Assembly (NCBI RefSeq): GCF_026210795.1
Contig: NC_089452.1
Span: forward strand, 1,674,001 to 1,738,000
Direction: 5' to 3'
DNA: 64,000 nt
Source: Rhizophagus irregularis
Taxonomy: Eukaryota; Glomeromycota; Glomeromycetes; Glomerales; Glomeraceae
The notes beneath the pieces were generated by a model. It had not been told where the DNA came from, did not search any database, and saw nothing but the letters and a program-made list of their open reading frames with translations. Each line of letters starts with the position of its first letter. Within the stretch, counting starts at the first letter, position 1. Made by a program: the position numbers and the translations under genes. Of the stretch, positions 23,302 through 33,705 are shown piece by piece.

Positions 23302-23465
23302 CCTATAAAAAATTTTATCCGTTCGTAAAAATGAGCCTTTCCCGGATCCATTCACGGAAAATGTAAATTATTCGATAAATCCCGTGATATAAGGTTATTA
23401 AATCCGGAAATATGAGCCTTTTACGGAAAAAAAGATGAAAAAAAGTCGATCCATGTTTTTTATAT
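23302..23465. repeat. Dispersed repeat copy, related to the element at 28297-28481
   Basis: It shares long blocks with 28297-28481: CCTATAAAAAATTTTATCCG at the left, then GGATCCATTCACGGAAAATG, then ATATAAGGTTATTAA and ATATGAGCCTTTTACGGAAA. The right end is degraded and no target duplication is seen, so this is the older or truncated copy. Confidence 0.7.
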
Positions 23466-23949
23466 TCCCATGAGCTCTATTTATGGGGAATAAAAGACCG
23501 AAAATTAGCGTGATGATCTTCGAATAATCGTTTTAAATTTTGATGATCCGTTTCAGAAATTTCATATTAAAATAATTTAAACATGTGACAACAAAAAACA
23601 TTCATTTCCAATATTAATGTACTTTATTTATTAAATATGCCAAGCAAAAAAGTTGTATGAAACAAAATCTGCAAAAGGAAAACAAGAAATCTTGATAACA
23701 AAAATTTTGTAATAAATCACTTTTTATATAACCATATAATGAAAAAAATTTTATTGTATTATTATGAATTTAGTATGAGAGAATAAATTAAAGACGATCA
23801 AAATGAAGACGATCAAAATATGCACAAATGAACAAAAGAAAAGGGATCTACATTATATAGTACAGTTAAATAATCATGGTGTATCAGGTTTGTACAATTT
23901 ATCAAGACCAATCACTAGAATCACTAGAACCGGATGACATTCGCATAAG

Positions 23950-24333
23950 TTAATATATATAATAATAATAATAAAGATATAATGAAAATATCACAAATAA
24001 TAAAAATAATAATAAAATTATAATAATAATTAATGATTTATATGAACGAGATACATAATCTAAATTAATATAAACTAAATAATATCCATTATATGGTTCA
24101 AAATCTTGTACCAAATGTTCAATTTCAGTACCTATTACACATGATGGAAAAGCTTTATGAAGAACTCCTCGCTCTCCATTTGAATTTATATTATGATTTC
24201 CTTTTTCTGTTATAAATTTTATACAGGATATTTTTCTAGAATGAGATTTTTTAACAGATTTTATAACGAGACGTTTTGCGGATTTGCGGTTAAGTTTATG
24301 AAGATCAATTTCAGTTAATGTATTGGATAACAT
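23950..24333 (-). CDS. Smr-domain protein with C-terminal membrane segment, copy 7
   Basis: 127 aa; the first gene of the array in the direction of transcription and one of the most diverged. The D-x-H motif is present as IDLHKLNRKSAKRLVI. The loop reads TEKGNHNINSNGERG, with the first glycine replaced and one residue inserted. CVIGTEIEHLVQDF replaces the usual WMLDSEI segment, so the conserved tryptophan is lost. The C-terminus is a run of isoleucine, leucine and tyrosine (LIIIIILLLFLLFVIFSLYL) with no tail after it. It is an intact frame, possibly degenerate in function. Confidence 0.72.
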   Translation of the reverse strand: MLSNTLTEIDLHKLNRKSAKRLVIKSVKKSHSRKISCIKFITEKGNHNINSNGERGVLHKAFPSCVIGTEIEHLVQDFEPYNGYYLVYINLDYVSRSYKSLIIIIILLLFLLFVIFSLYLYYYYYIY

Positions 24334-24834
24334 TATTATTATTGATTATTGGTTAATTTGTTATTTTCTTTTAATTATTAATATTTGAAATTGAAAAAAT
24401 TATGTCGAAGTAAAATCAATTTCCACATTATTTATAAATGATTTGAAATAATACAAATATTACGGACAAAAAGGTATAATACGTATAATACGTATATATA
24501 TTTCTATTTTAATAAAAGTGTTTTCCTTTCTTGTTTTACGATCACTTTCATTGACAATCTCGTATCACAAAAAACGTCATACCTTGTAATCTTTGTTTGG
24601 CTACAAAATCAATGAATGAAATCATTGATAGTCAAATTTGGTTGATTGTTAAACCGGAAATCCGGAACTACGGAATATAAGATACCCTATTTTCTTTTTT
24701 TACATTGGTGTTTTAAAAGACTTATTAAGTATAAATGTTTACTTTTACAATGAACTTATTTAATAATCATCAATTTTTATTTCTCTTTTAATTCATGAAT
24801 AAACAAAAAAAAATTTTATTTATATTTCCTCTTT

Positions 24835-26695
24835 TTATTTTTTATTCTTTGTATAAAATAAACTTAATGAAATGCAAATACTTAATAAACAGGCGCATGA
24901 ACTAAAATAATAGACTGTTATATAACAATCGGTTCCTGTACATTCATTCCTTTTATGTTGATCATTATTATAACCGAACAATAAATTAAATAGTTGCCCT
25001 CCAAAAGCCGGAATCTATAAAATAAAATATGTTATTAATTTGTATGAATTTTGTATGAATTTGTATGTAAAATAAAATTAATAATAAAGTAAATATTTAC
25101 GCATGCAATCATTCCCCTAAAAATTTTTAAAAAAAAATTTCGATTAGAATTTTATATTTTAAATATTGTTTCTATTGTTTCTCTACTTTTATATTTAACT
25201 TACCAATTAGATCCAAATCTTTTAGTTCCAAACCATTCACTAACGATTATAGGAGTAATGGAATATAAATTTCCAAATCCAACTCCAACAAATATTGTAA
25301 CTATCAATAATTTATCCAAATCATCAACATAAAATAATATTAATAATTGAGCCAAAAATATCCAAACTCCGGATAATATAAAAAAGAATGATCTAGGTAT
25401 TTTAAATAATAATCTTGCCATATCCGATATAAATCCGATGGATAATCTTCCTAAACAAGAGAAAATAGATAGAATGAATACGTGCGTATTTTGTAATTTA
25501 TAAATTGGTGGTAAAGTAGAAGAAGAATGTGAAGAATATAATGATTCGATTATCGTTCCAACATTATTTATATACATCAATCCCGCACCAGAAAAAAAAA
25601 ACATTGTTATTGCTAATAATTTTGCATCAATATTATTAATAAAATCCCATCCACCAATATCAATTTCTTCGTTAATTTTATTTTGTAATAATGGTGTATC
25701 TTCAAATTTATCATTTTGTTTTGTGCTACAAGAAGATGAATTTCCTTCTTCGAGTGTTACAACGGTAGTATCCTGATTTATTGATGGTGGTACTACGACT
25801 AAAAACCAACTTCCAATAAATATACATAATCCTGTACTTATGGCTAAAAATAGTAAGAAATGATAATTATCATTCTTAAACCACAAACTATTTATTTCTG
25901 AATATATTGCTGCTGATAATCCGGATAACGCAATCGGTGCCCCGAGTGATATTCCTCTGAATGATGTAATGTTTTTTGCCTAATTATCAAAAAAAAAAAA
26001 ATTTCATTTCACGAGCGTTATTAAAATTTCTTATCATTTTTGACCAAAAAAGAATCCAATACATTTTTGACAAAAAAAGGATCCATTATTATTTTGCCAA
26101 AAAATGAATCCATTATCATTTTTATTTTTTTTAAAAAATATAAATCAAAGGCACTCACGACTATTACGAGACTTGACATTAAACCTGTAAAAAAAAAAGA
26201 AAAAGAAAAATTAATCAAAAATGAGCGACGACAATCAATGCAAGCAAACACAAAAATTTACCTGCAGCTGACGCCATTCCTGCTAAAAACATGTAAAAAG
26301 CACATAATAAGAATGATGGCCTAAGATTTCCTTCATAAGTCATTGCAAGGCAAAAGTATCCAATGAATATAATAAAAGCAGCAAAAAATGGTCTACATAT
26401 AAAAAGATAACCATTAAATCACGTGATTATGTGACGATTATGTGACATTAATTAATGAAATTATCAAATACCTTCTTCCTCCAAAATTATCAGCTATATA
26501 ACCAAAAATTGGTTTACCAAGATAAACACCATAATTTGCAGCACTTCCAATTGTATTTATTTGAATAGAACTAAAATTTAATCGTTCTGCCAATGTTGTG
26601 CTATACGCGGAGAAAAGATATTGTGTACCACATACTGAAGATATTAAAAGTGCTGCTATAAAACTTAATGTTAGTTTTATTACTCGTAAATTCAT
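24835..26695 (-). CDS. Major facilitator superfamily transporter (Mch1-like), six exons
   Basis: Spliced exons 26472-26695, 26262-26392, 26159-26184, 25204-25979, 25101-25116 and 24835-25014 give 450 aa in a continuous frame, each with GT/AG ends. Two exons are tiny (26 and 16 nt). The first segment (FIAALLISSVCGTQYLFSAY) starts helix 1, and YLGKPIFGYIADNFGGRR is the MFS loop between helices 2 and 3. A long hydrophilic central loop follows VVVPPS and includes DTPLLQ. The C-terminal half has LGRLSIGFISDMARL and a late FGTKRFGSNWGMIAC motif, like the monocarboxylate transporter-like (Mch1/nodulin-like) MFS group. It likely moves a small organic solute across a membrane, possibly vacuolar; the substrate cannot be read. 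Nothing looks broken. It lies immediately upstream of the Smr array on the same strand. Confidence 0.85.
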
Positions 26696-28062
26696 TTTAT
26701 TTCTTGCTAAACTTGAGCGATTAAAAATGAATCTAAAAGATCGATCGATTAATTATTATTTAAATTATAATTAGGGTAAAAATATGATTAAAATTTTGTT
26801 TTTTTTTACAAGCGATTAAAAAGTGAATGATCGAACAGATTATTATAATTTTAAGAAAAAAGGGTGAAGTATATGATTTAAATTTTGTTCTTTTTATAAT
26901 AAAATCAATAAAACAATTATAATTATTAAAAAAAAACTTACTGCAATCATAATAATTAGAAAAAAAAAATAAAATAGAATAACGTTTAAAACGATGCATA
27001 TTTATGATTTTCACCTGTGATAGCCTCGTCAATAATCCTGTAAGGGGATGATCGACATTATCTGAATGGGATGTGAATACGGAGCTTCATTAATGAATAA
27101 GGAGTTTCATTAAACTCTAATAAATAGAAATGTATGAACACAATAATTAATTTGTATTAGTGATTATTATATGGTAATATGACCATTAATGTGATCGATA
27201 ACACAATATTACTCCGATATTTCGAAAATGAACACAAAATAAAACATTCCGGTTTCCAGAACATAGATCGACATATTTCATGATGCTTTTTTGATCAATG
27301 GTTAATAAATCCACAACAATTGCGTCATATCAAATATCGAAAATAAGAAATTTGTATGAATTTGACTTTACATTATAACTATGAAAACACTAATTAGGTT
27401 ATTCACCAAACTTATTTGTTTTACTTGTCTATCTCTTGTTCAAAGAGGGGAATTGAGAGGTAAATTACCGTAGTACAGACTTATCGTAATAGATTACTTG
27501 GATATCGGTATACCATAAGCGGCAAAGTGATCGACTTGATTCCGGTGCGTGGTGTTGATTTGATGCTAGCGCAGGTCAAGTACGGTACATTTGCCCATAA
27601 GTGATTAGTGAACTACATTGATCGCTATGATGTGCTTGTTACGCAGAAATATCATTTAGATTAGGCCGTTCCAACATGGTTGTTTGTTTAACGTACCCCA
27701 CCCCTTCTATTTTTTTAAAAATCTAAATTTTGGTATATAGTAATAACACATATCAGTTATGTTTAAATGCCCCCTTAAATGGGTCTCTGAATTTTCCCGA
27801 ATTTTCCCAAAATTCTTAAAATTTTATTATGTTCATTTCATTTAGTTTATTTGGTGAAACCCCTTTCCCCAAGCTTTTCAGAAAATCTGGACGTTAAACC
27901 TGAAACAATCAAGTTGGATAGATCGGCCATAGTACTACACACTATAAAAATTAATGGTCACGGGTCGATGGTGTCATAGACACCCAATAAAAATCGCAAA
28001 TTTTAGTTTTATCGTGTCCATCTTTTTTTTTGCTCCGAACTCACAATGGATTCTGCTCCTAG
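26696..28062. other. Intergenic region with one coding-like patch
   Basis: Mostly AT-rich. A GC-richer patch at 27420-27660 reads in one plus frame as SGKVIDLIPVRGVDLMLAQV followed by KYGTFAHK, which looks like a decayed coding fragment of unknown family. A short perfect hairpin (GGTGTC-AT-AGACACC type) lies near 27968-27985. Confidence 0.3.
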
Positions 28063-28072
28063 TAGTTCTTAG

Positions 28073-28296
28073 TAGTGCTTCGATCCGTAGCGGTTTTATC
28101 CGGATTTTCATCCGGATTGAATTTCATTAAATTTCGCTGGCACTATGAGTTTGGCCAGAATTAGTATAAATTTTTGGGATAATAATACTTTAATGTTGAT
28201 TTAAATTATAGTCTGTTTAAATCTGAAATTCATAATCTTTCTCAGCCATAATCGTCACATGAAATTATTCAAGTTTTCATCCGGATCGAAGCACTA
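28073..28296. mobile_element. Inverted-repeat element, outer part of a composite
   Basis: It begins TAGTGCTTCGATCCG and ends CGGATCGAAGCACTA, a perfect 15-bp terminal inverted repeat. TAGTTCTTAG lies just before it (28063-28072) and again after the adjoining element (28483-28492). Both elements together are therefore bounded by a direct repeat of 10 bp. No coding capacity. Confidence 0.65.
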
Positions 28297-28481
28297 CCCT
28301 ATAAAAAATTTTATCCGTTATTTCTGTAAAAACTCCGTAAAAATGGGCCTTTCACGGATCCATTCACGGAAAATGTAAATAATTCGATAAATTCCGGGAT
28401 ATAAGGTTATTAATTCCGGAAATATGAGCCTTTTACGGAAAAAAGACGGAATATAAAAACGGATAGACTTTTTTTACAGGG
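28297..28481. mobile_element. Miniature inverted-repeat element beside or inside the 28073 element
   Basis: The left end is CCCTATAAAAAATTTTATCC; the right end, inverted, is CCCTGTAAAAAAAGTCTATC. CTA stands on both sides (28294-28296 and 28482-28484). The interior matches the degraded copy at 23302-23465, so this is a dispersed family. A three-base duplication would suit a Harbinger- or CACTA-type element, but the assignment is uncertain because CTA also belongs to the neighbouring repeat end. Confidence 0.65.
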
Positions 28482-29803
28482 CTAGTTCTTAGAATAACCC
28501 ATCCTTGAACAAAGATAACTAATAATAGGAAGTAAAAAGTAATATATGTATATCTTTAATTTATAATCGTTTTAGTAGTTTTAAAGTTTTAAGTCTTAGT
28601 CAACAATATCGTTTCCTAATTATTCCTTATAGTTATTTCTTTATTTATTATTATTGTATACAATCATTATTTATTTAGTAAAGCATACATTTATTATTCA
28701 CATTACATTCTATAAAATTATACTGTTAGAATCACATGCTAAAGCCGGAAGTGATGTTAACACTATCATCTCATTTCGTAGAAAAATCTTTTAGAGAAGA
28801 TCGTAGAAAATTGTTTTTTCGCGACTTTTGTTTAAAATGTTAAAATTATTATATAAAAATATTTTCGATTATGTTTATAAAATGTTAATTCGTTAGAACG
28901 TTAGAAATTGACATTAAGGCGACTGATCTAAAATAAAGATAGTTTTTGAAAAAAAAATATTTATACCAAATTTTTTTTTTTTTTGAAAAAATCTAATCGT
29001 TTTTAATGATTTTGAACTTCCCAGATCATAATCTTTAAATTTTTTAATTCGTTAAGTTTTTTTTTTTTATTTAAATATTGACCGTTTTTTATTATAATTA
29101 TCAAAAAGCATTTTTTTATAGCAATATGGAACACAAAATCATACGCCGCCGTTAGATTCGGAGCACACTGCAGACTTTTACCGAGTTTTACCAAGTAAGA
29201 GATAAAATGCCAAGTATGTAATTATTAATTTTCGAATATTAACAAACCGTAAGACCATCATATTGGCACCAATAGCCAAAACGTCCAAAGGTTGACATCG
29301 CCATAGGAGGACCAAGAGAACTCTGTTTAGAATATTTTTGCGGAACAATAACCTATCCACTTATCTATCTCCATAAAAAAGTTAACGTATTTTATTCCGT
29401 AAATGCAACATATTCTCGGAATTTAATTATAAAAAATTATTATTCGGTATAAATATTCGGGTCAAATTGTTTAATGACAAAAGATCGCAACAACGAATCA
29501 ATTAAATAAATGGATAAATCATCTTTTTTTTAAAAAAAATCGTGTTGTTTAGAAAATATACTGTATGGGTCTAAACACTTGCGTGGTTTATTGATCATTT
29601 TTTTTTTCCAATAATTAATAATATCTATATGCGTCGGTTTATATTATTACAGTGAACGTAACAGTTAAGCCAATAATATTAGTTATATTATTAAATAAAC
29701 ATCATTAACACGCTATAATGATTATATTTAAATTAAATAATAAATTGATTACTAGTTAGTTGTATTAGTCAGAAATTTCAAAGTCGACTGATTAAAAGTA
29801 CTT

Positions 29804-29923
29804 GTCGTCGGAATTAATTACGGCATATGAATCCGTAAATTTATATTGATGATTTGTTAGATATTTAAATGGTAAAATCCATATTTCGTAATGCCGTAAT
29901 TTCAATTCGGCAATTCCGACGGC
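29804..29923. repeat. Short inverted-repeat element
   Basis: The left arm has GTCGTCGGAATT then AATTACGGCAT. The right arm, inverted, has GCCGTCGGAATT, a short insertion, then AATTACGGCAT. It looks like a small non-autonomous element; no clear target duplication is seen. Confidence 0.45.
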
Positions 29924-29984
29924 ATTTATAGTCGCAATCTATTAAATACAAAAAAAATTAAGAATTATCAACTAATTTAAAAAA

Positions 29985-30140
29985 AAAATTTGAAGCTTTA
30001 TTACTTTCTTCATTATCGACATATGGAGTAATAATGGATTTAATGTTCTTCTAGTATATATAGAAGTTGAAATGTTTGGCAATTCTTTATCAGCTTCCTT
30101 AAATGTTTCTTTAATATCTTTTCCTCTATAACCAAGTTTC
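29985..30140 (-). pseudogene. Possible kinase-tail fragment
   Basis: The minus strand reads DIKETFKEADKELPNISTS then IYT, and in a neighbouring frame SIITPYVDNEESNKAS. The pattern (helical charged stretch, then a Y-T-x-R motif, then a serine-rich end) resembles the C-terminal tails of the kinase genes in this window (compare FYTSRLLNF in the 41282 gene). The match is short and frame-broken, so this is a weak call. Confidence 0.3.
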
Positions 30141-30278
30141 TTCATTTTATAATTTCTCATACATAGAATAATGCCAAAAATTACACCAAAACTATAATAT
30201 CTCCGTTCAAGACTTTTGACCTTATATCGTCGATTTTTGTTCATTTGCTAGTCCAGATAATTCAAAGTAATAAAAATA

Positions 30279-31333
30279 TGGTATCCGGACTTTTCGCTGA
30301 AGTCCTTTTCACCGAAATCCATTTCGCCGAGGCAATTTCACCGAAGGGATATTTCACCGAAGTACAGTCGCGTCGGAAAGTATCGCCCGATTCAAATTTT
30401 ATAGTAAAACATATAAAAAATTGAAAATTTCAGAAGGCTATATACATATTCAACTTTCTTTTAATAACCATTTCTAAATTTTATATCATTTTAAAGCCAA
30501 TACCATATTCTTTGAAATATTGATGTTTGAATTTTGGGAAAGTTAAAATGCAAGAGCTATTATTTATAAGGTAAAAAAGTTTTTTTTTATATGTTTTAGA
30601 TCCGAAAAATAAAATTTATATATAAAAATGAGCTGCATATATATTTATATTTCTTTTATTAATTATTTCTAAATTTTATATCACTATAAAGCCAATATAA
30701 TATTCTTTAAAATAACAATATTTGAACCTTGGGAAGGTTAAAATGCAAGAGCTGTTTTAATCTTAAAACTCAGTATTCATTTTTTATATGTAATTTACTA
30801 TGTAATAGTGAATCGGGCGATACTTTCCGACGCGACTGTACATTTCGCCGAAATGCCATTTCCTAAGTGGACATTTCGCTGAATGGCCATTTTACCGAAA
30901 CCCATTTCACCGAAACCAGTTCACCAGGACATTTCGCCGAAATTGTGGAATTTTTTAAAATTTTTTCTTTTTTTTGAGAAAATAAACGAATTATTTAATA
31001 CATTATATTAAGTCATGTTTATTTTAATAAAAAAGATAACAAAGTCATCATAAAATGAAAATGAAATAGTTTAGAGGGAATTTGTACTTTGAGCATTTTT
31101 TATTTTCTTTGTATCGAATTGTTAATTATCAAGGAAACATTTATCTGTTATAAGTTAATCACTAAACATTTTCTGCGAAATGTCCTTCGACGAAATGGAC
31201 GATTCAGGAGAAAAGGATTTGATGAAATGTCCACTCGATGACATCACATTCGGTGAAATATTCCTTCAGCAAAACTTCCCTTCGGCGAAATGGTTTTCGG
31301 CAAAATGAAATTCGGCGAAACGTACCGTAACCA
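30279..31333. mobile_element. Foldback-like element with CGAA-rich subterminal repeats
   Basis: Left end TGGTATCCGGACTTTTCGCT; the right end, inverted, reads TGGTTACGGTACGTTTCGCC. Both arms are packed with variants of TTTCGCCGAAAT and TTTCACCGAA, in opposite orientation in the two arms (left about 30292-30364 and 30839-30945, right about 31170-31322). The middle is plain AT-rich DNA without a gene. It is interrupted by the nested element at 30365-30838. Family unassigned; non-autonomous. Confidence 0.65.
30365..30838. mobile_element. Tc1/mariner-like MITE nested in the foldback element
   Basis: 474 bp, flanked by TA (30363-30364 and 30839-30840). It has a perfect inverted repeat of about 30 bp beginning CAGTCGCGTCGGAAAGTATC. 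Inside, a segment of about 115 bp occurs twice in direct orientation (about 30450-30565 and 30640-30755), both holding TTCTAAATTTTATATCA and GTTAAAATGCAAGAGCT. No transposase. The near-perfect ends suggest recent insertion. Confidence 0.85.
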
Positions 31334-31735
31334 AATTTTATTCCGCCATCTTTAAAACAAATTCCATCATCGTCCATCATCGTATTTTAAGCTATAATTT
31401 GCAAATAAAATTTTTTAAACAAAAATATTTTAATAATTCTTGATATTAAACAATAGAAACCAATAAAGTGAAACATCATCATATTAGAAATAATTTAATA
31501 TAGAATTAAAACGTAATACATTTAAATATTTGTGATATATATTCGTCCATTTTAACCTTTTCAAAGCAAAATTTCATAGGTCCATCATTATTTCACCAAT
31601 TTCCTTTATATCTTGTATATCTGTAAATCTATAAAATGGTCGAAATCTTGATTATATCTTCAAATAATACGAAAATTATTTAAAGCTTTTACCGAAGAAT
31701 AAAAAAAAAATGTGACCCATTAGAGTTAATAAGTA

Positions 31736-31811
31736 TGGACTAGTGGAAATCCCGATATTGATAAGTTTATAAAGGATACAATCATGCATTATGAAGATTA
31801 TGAAGGGTATT
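31736..31811 (+). pseudogene. Kinase N-terminal linker fragment
   Basis: The plus strand reads WTSGNPDIDKFIKDT then IMHYEDYEG. It matches the zinc-ribbon-to-kinase linker of the 41282 gene (NWTSGNKDIDEFIQQS ... HYTNYLEW). Nothing of the rest of the gene is found on either side within about 500 bp, so it is an isolated fragment. Confidence 0.55.
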
Positions 31812-32229
31812 TAATTTACTAAATTAGTTCTCGTTGGGTTAATGTATTATGAATATGACTAACCAAAAGTAGACCGATTTTTTTTCGGATATATTTTTTT
31901 CCGATGTATTTTACTGCATTATGATAATTATTGATTATTAAATAAATAAATATTGTGATATCGATATTCATGTGTTTCTCATAAAATAAGATTTTAATCG
32001 TTGTACAGTCGGTGTATTTAAAATAAATTATTCGTAAAAATAAAAAAATTTGATATAATCGGTTTTTACCATAACAATTCTTTTAGAATTTAGATTTTTT
32101 ATAAATATGGAAAAAGAATTTTTCCGTTAAAAATTAAGAAGTAACAAATTTTCTATTAATAATTAAAGAAAGAATCTGGAAACTGTAAAGAGTATTCATA
32201 AATAAAGAACATCAAAATATTACACATTT

Positions 32230-32390
32230 ATGATGTAATTTTATAAAATGACTTGACTATAAATAGGTTGCTTCTTCCTTGGCGGGTAATCTTCTTTAAT
32301 TTGTTATACAATACAAAACGTAAATAAATATCTTTGTTATCAGAACAAGACAAGGTGTGAATTTATAATTTATAATTGGCGCAGCAGACT
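32230..32390 (+). mobile_element. Possible LTR-element end (fossil)
   Basis: A short stretch has the order of parts seen in a retrotransposon long terminal repeat. A TATA-like CTATAAATAGG lies near 32259, a polyadenylation-like AATAAA near 32324, and then ATTGGCGCAGCAGACTCGTG, which could be a primer-binding-site-like sequence. No second copy and no internal region are seen in the window. It would be a remnant if real. Confidence 0.25.
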
Positions 32391-33223
32391 CGTGAAAACA
32401 ACGATTTATATAAATAAGTCTTTATTTGTTACACTCGAAAAAAAAAAAGTACTTACAATACAATATGATCATTTGATAAAAGTTGGATTGTCCATGCAAT
32501 GCAACGTGATGTGAATTATTTTCTTAGAAAAGTAGAAAAAAAGAAAAAAGAAGAAAAGAAGAAAAACAGAAAAAAAATAAAAAAAAATATTATGACTATT
32601 ATAATTTTGCAAAAAAATCGAAAAAAAAAGCTTGATATTCGGATAAAATCTAAATAATTTGAAATTTTTTAAAATTTTTATCTTAAAAAAACATCTTAAA
32701 TGAATATAGAATTCAATTGGATACAATATTAAAACAATGTACAATGTAATAGATACAATATCAAATAAAAATGTAACAATATAATTATAGATACAATATA
32801 CAACATAATAAACAAATATCTTTATTTATATATATAAAAATTTAACAAAAAAAAAACCAAAAGCTTAAAGGACTAAATGTCTATTTAACGAACTAATATA
32901 ATAATAATATTTAGTTCGCCTTAAAAAAAAAAAGCTTTCTAAGCTTTCTCTATAATCCTTAACGGCTTAACAGTTTTCTATACAAATGTGGTTTAGTTAA
33001 AATGTCCAATTTTCTAGCTTTATAAAATAATCTGAAAAATATATAATTGAAAAAAATGTTATTTTAAACCGCCATAAAACCCAAATAATCAAATAAGGTT
33101 ATAAGGTTATACTGATATCAGATAACAATTTTGTATCGTTCTTGAACGTAACCTTAAAATTCTCCATATAGTAAATTATGGAAAGTATTATCCATTGTAA
33201 CGACTATCATTCGTAAGTAATCA

Positions 33224-33705
33224 TTAGATTAGATTGTGCTTCTTCGCCGATGACGTCAATGAATTATCGATGTTGTCATCGTTCAGATTAACGTCGCAAT
33301 AATATCCGTCTATTCCTGAGGATGTAAGCCTTTTCTCAAGTATCGTTATCCTTTCTCTTAAGGATTTAATTTCTTTTTGCGCTGATTCGTAAAGCGTTTC
33401 AAGTTGTGAAGTTTTCGTTTCCAAAGTTCGTATATAATTACATTGACGAAATTTTCTTTTATCAGCTAAATTTTTAACTTGCTTTTCCTATTTGACGAAA
33501 AAAAAAAGTTCAGTAAAAAAAATCACATGTTTTCGCGTGTAACTATGATAATTCATAACTCTACCTTCAAGTTACGATGAAAATTACTATCTTTTTTTAA
33601 CTAATAAATGAGACTCACCGTTAAAGGCATCGTCATATATTTTCTACGCTTAATTAGAATTTGTTTTTCGACATGACTCGAATTTAGAGCTTGTTCTGTA
33701 AACAT
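33224..33705 (-). CDS. bZIP transcription factor (Yap/Pap1-like), short
   Basis: Two exons, 33619-33705 and 33224-33487, joined in phase with GTGAGT/ATAG ends, give 116 aa. The basic region is created across the splice: KQVKNLADKRKFRQCNY has the N-x7-R spacing of bZIP DNA-binding regions (N-LADKRKF-R). A leucine-zipper-like coiled coil follows (LETKTSQLETLYESAQKEIK, then SLRERITILEKRL). The tail is short, serine- and aspartate-rich, and ends AKKHNLI. It is likely a nuclear dimeric DNA-binding protein. The basic region departs from the usual NRxAQRxFR consensus (NLADKRKFR), so target preference may differ. At 116 aa it is very short, with no activation domain visible. An upstream exon cannot be excluded, but the ATG at 33703-33705 gives a complete frame. 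Confidence 0.8.

Larger units (their letters stand above)
12050..24360 (-). repeat. Tandem array of Smr-membrane genes with shared spacer
   Basis: Seven same-strand genes with stop codons at 12216, 13703, 16079, 18443, 20312, 22706 and 23950 are separated by homologous spacers. The longest units are about 2.37 kb. Landmarks recur in the same order in most units: a block with ATCATGCATGAG upstream of the gene, a block with GGTCGGTTGCA and TTTTCGGTCATATAC, a block ending AGGGAAACGGT, a block with CTCCGGACTAAT followed by AACGTTTTGCGGTT, and an AACTAGTAGAACATGAAACA block just after the stop. The unit upstream of the 18865 start lacks about 740 bp, with the junction near 19575. The outermost units are more diverged. 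The array evidently grew by unequal crossing-over with later local deletions and insertions. Confidence 0.85.

Noticed and set aside
26040-26324. Plus-strand frame of 94 codons (lysine-rich)
   Set aside because: It runs antisense over exons 2 and 3 and two introns of the MFS gene and is mostly translated A-rich intron.
32469-32744. Minus-strand frame of 91 codons rich in phenylalanine
   Set aside because: It is translation of a poly-A/AAG-rich stretch with no domain.
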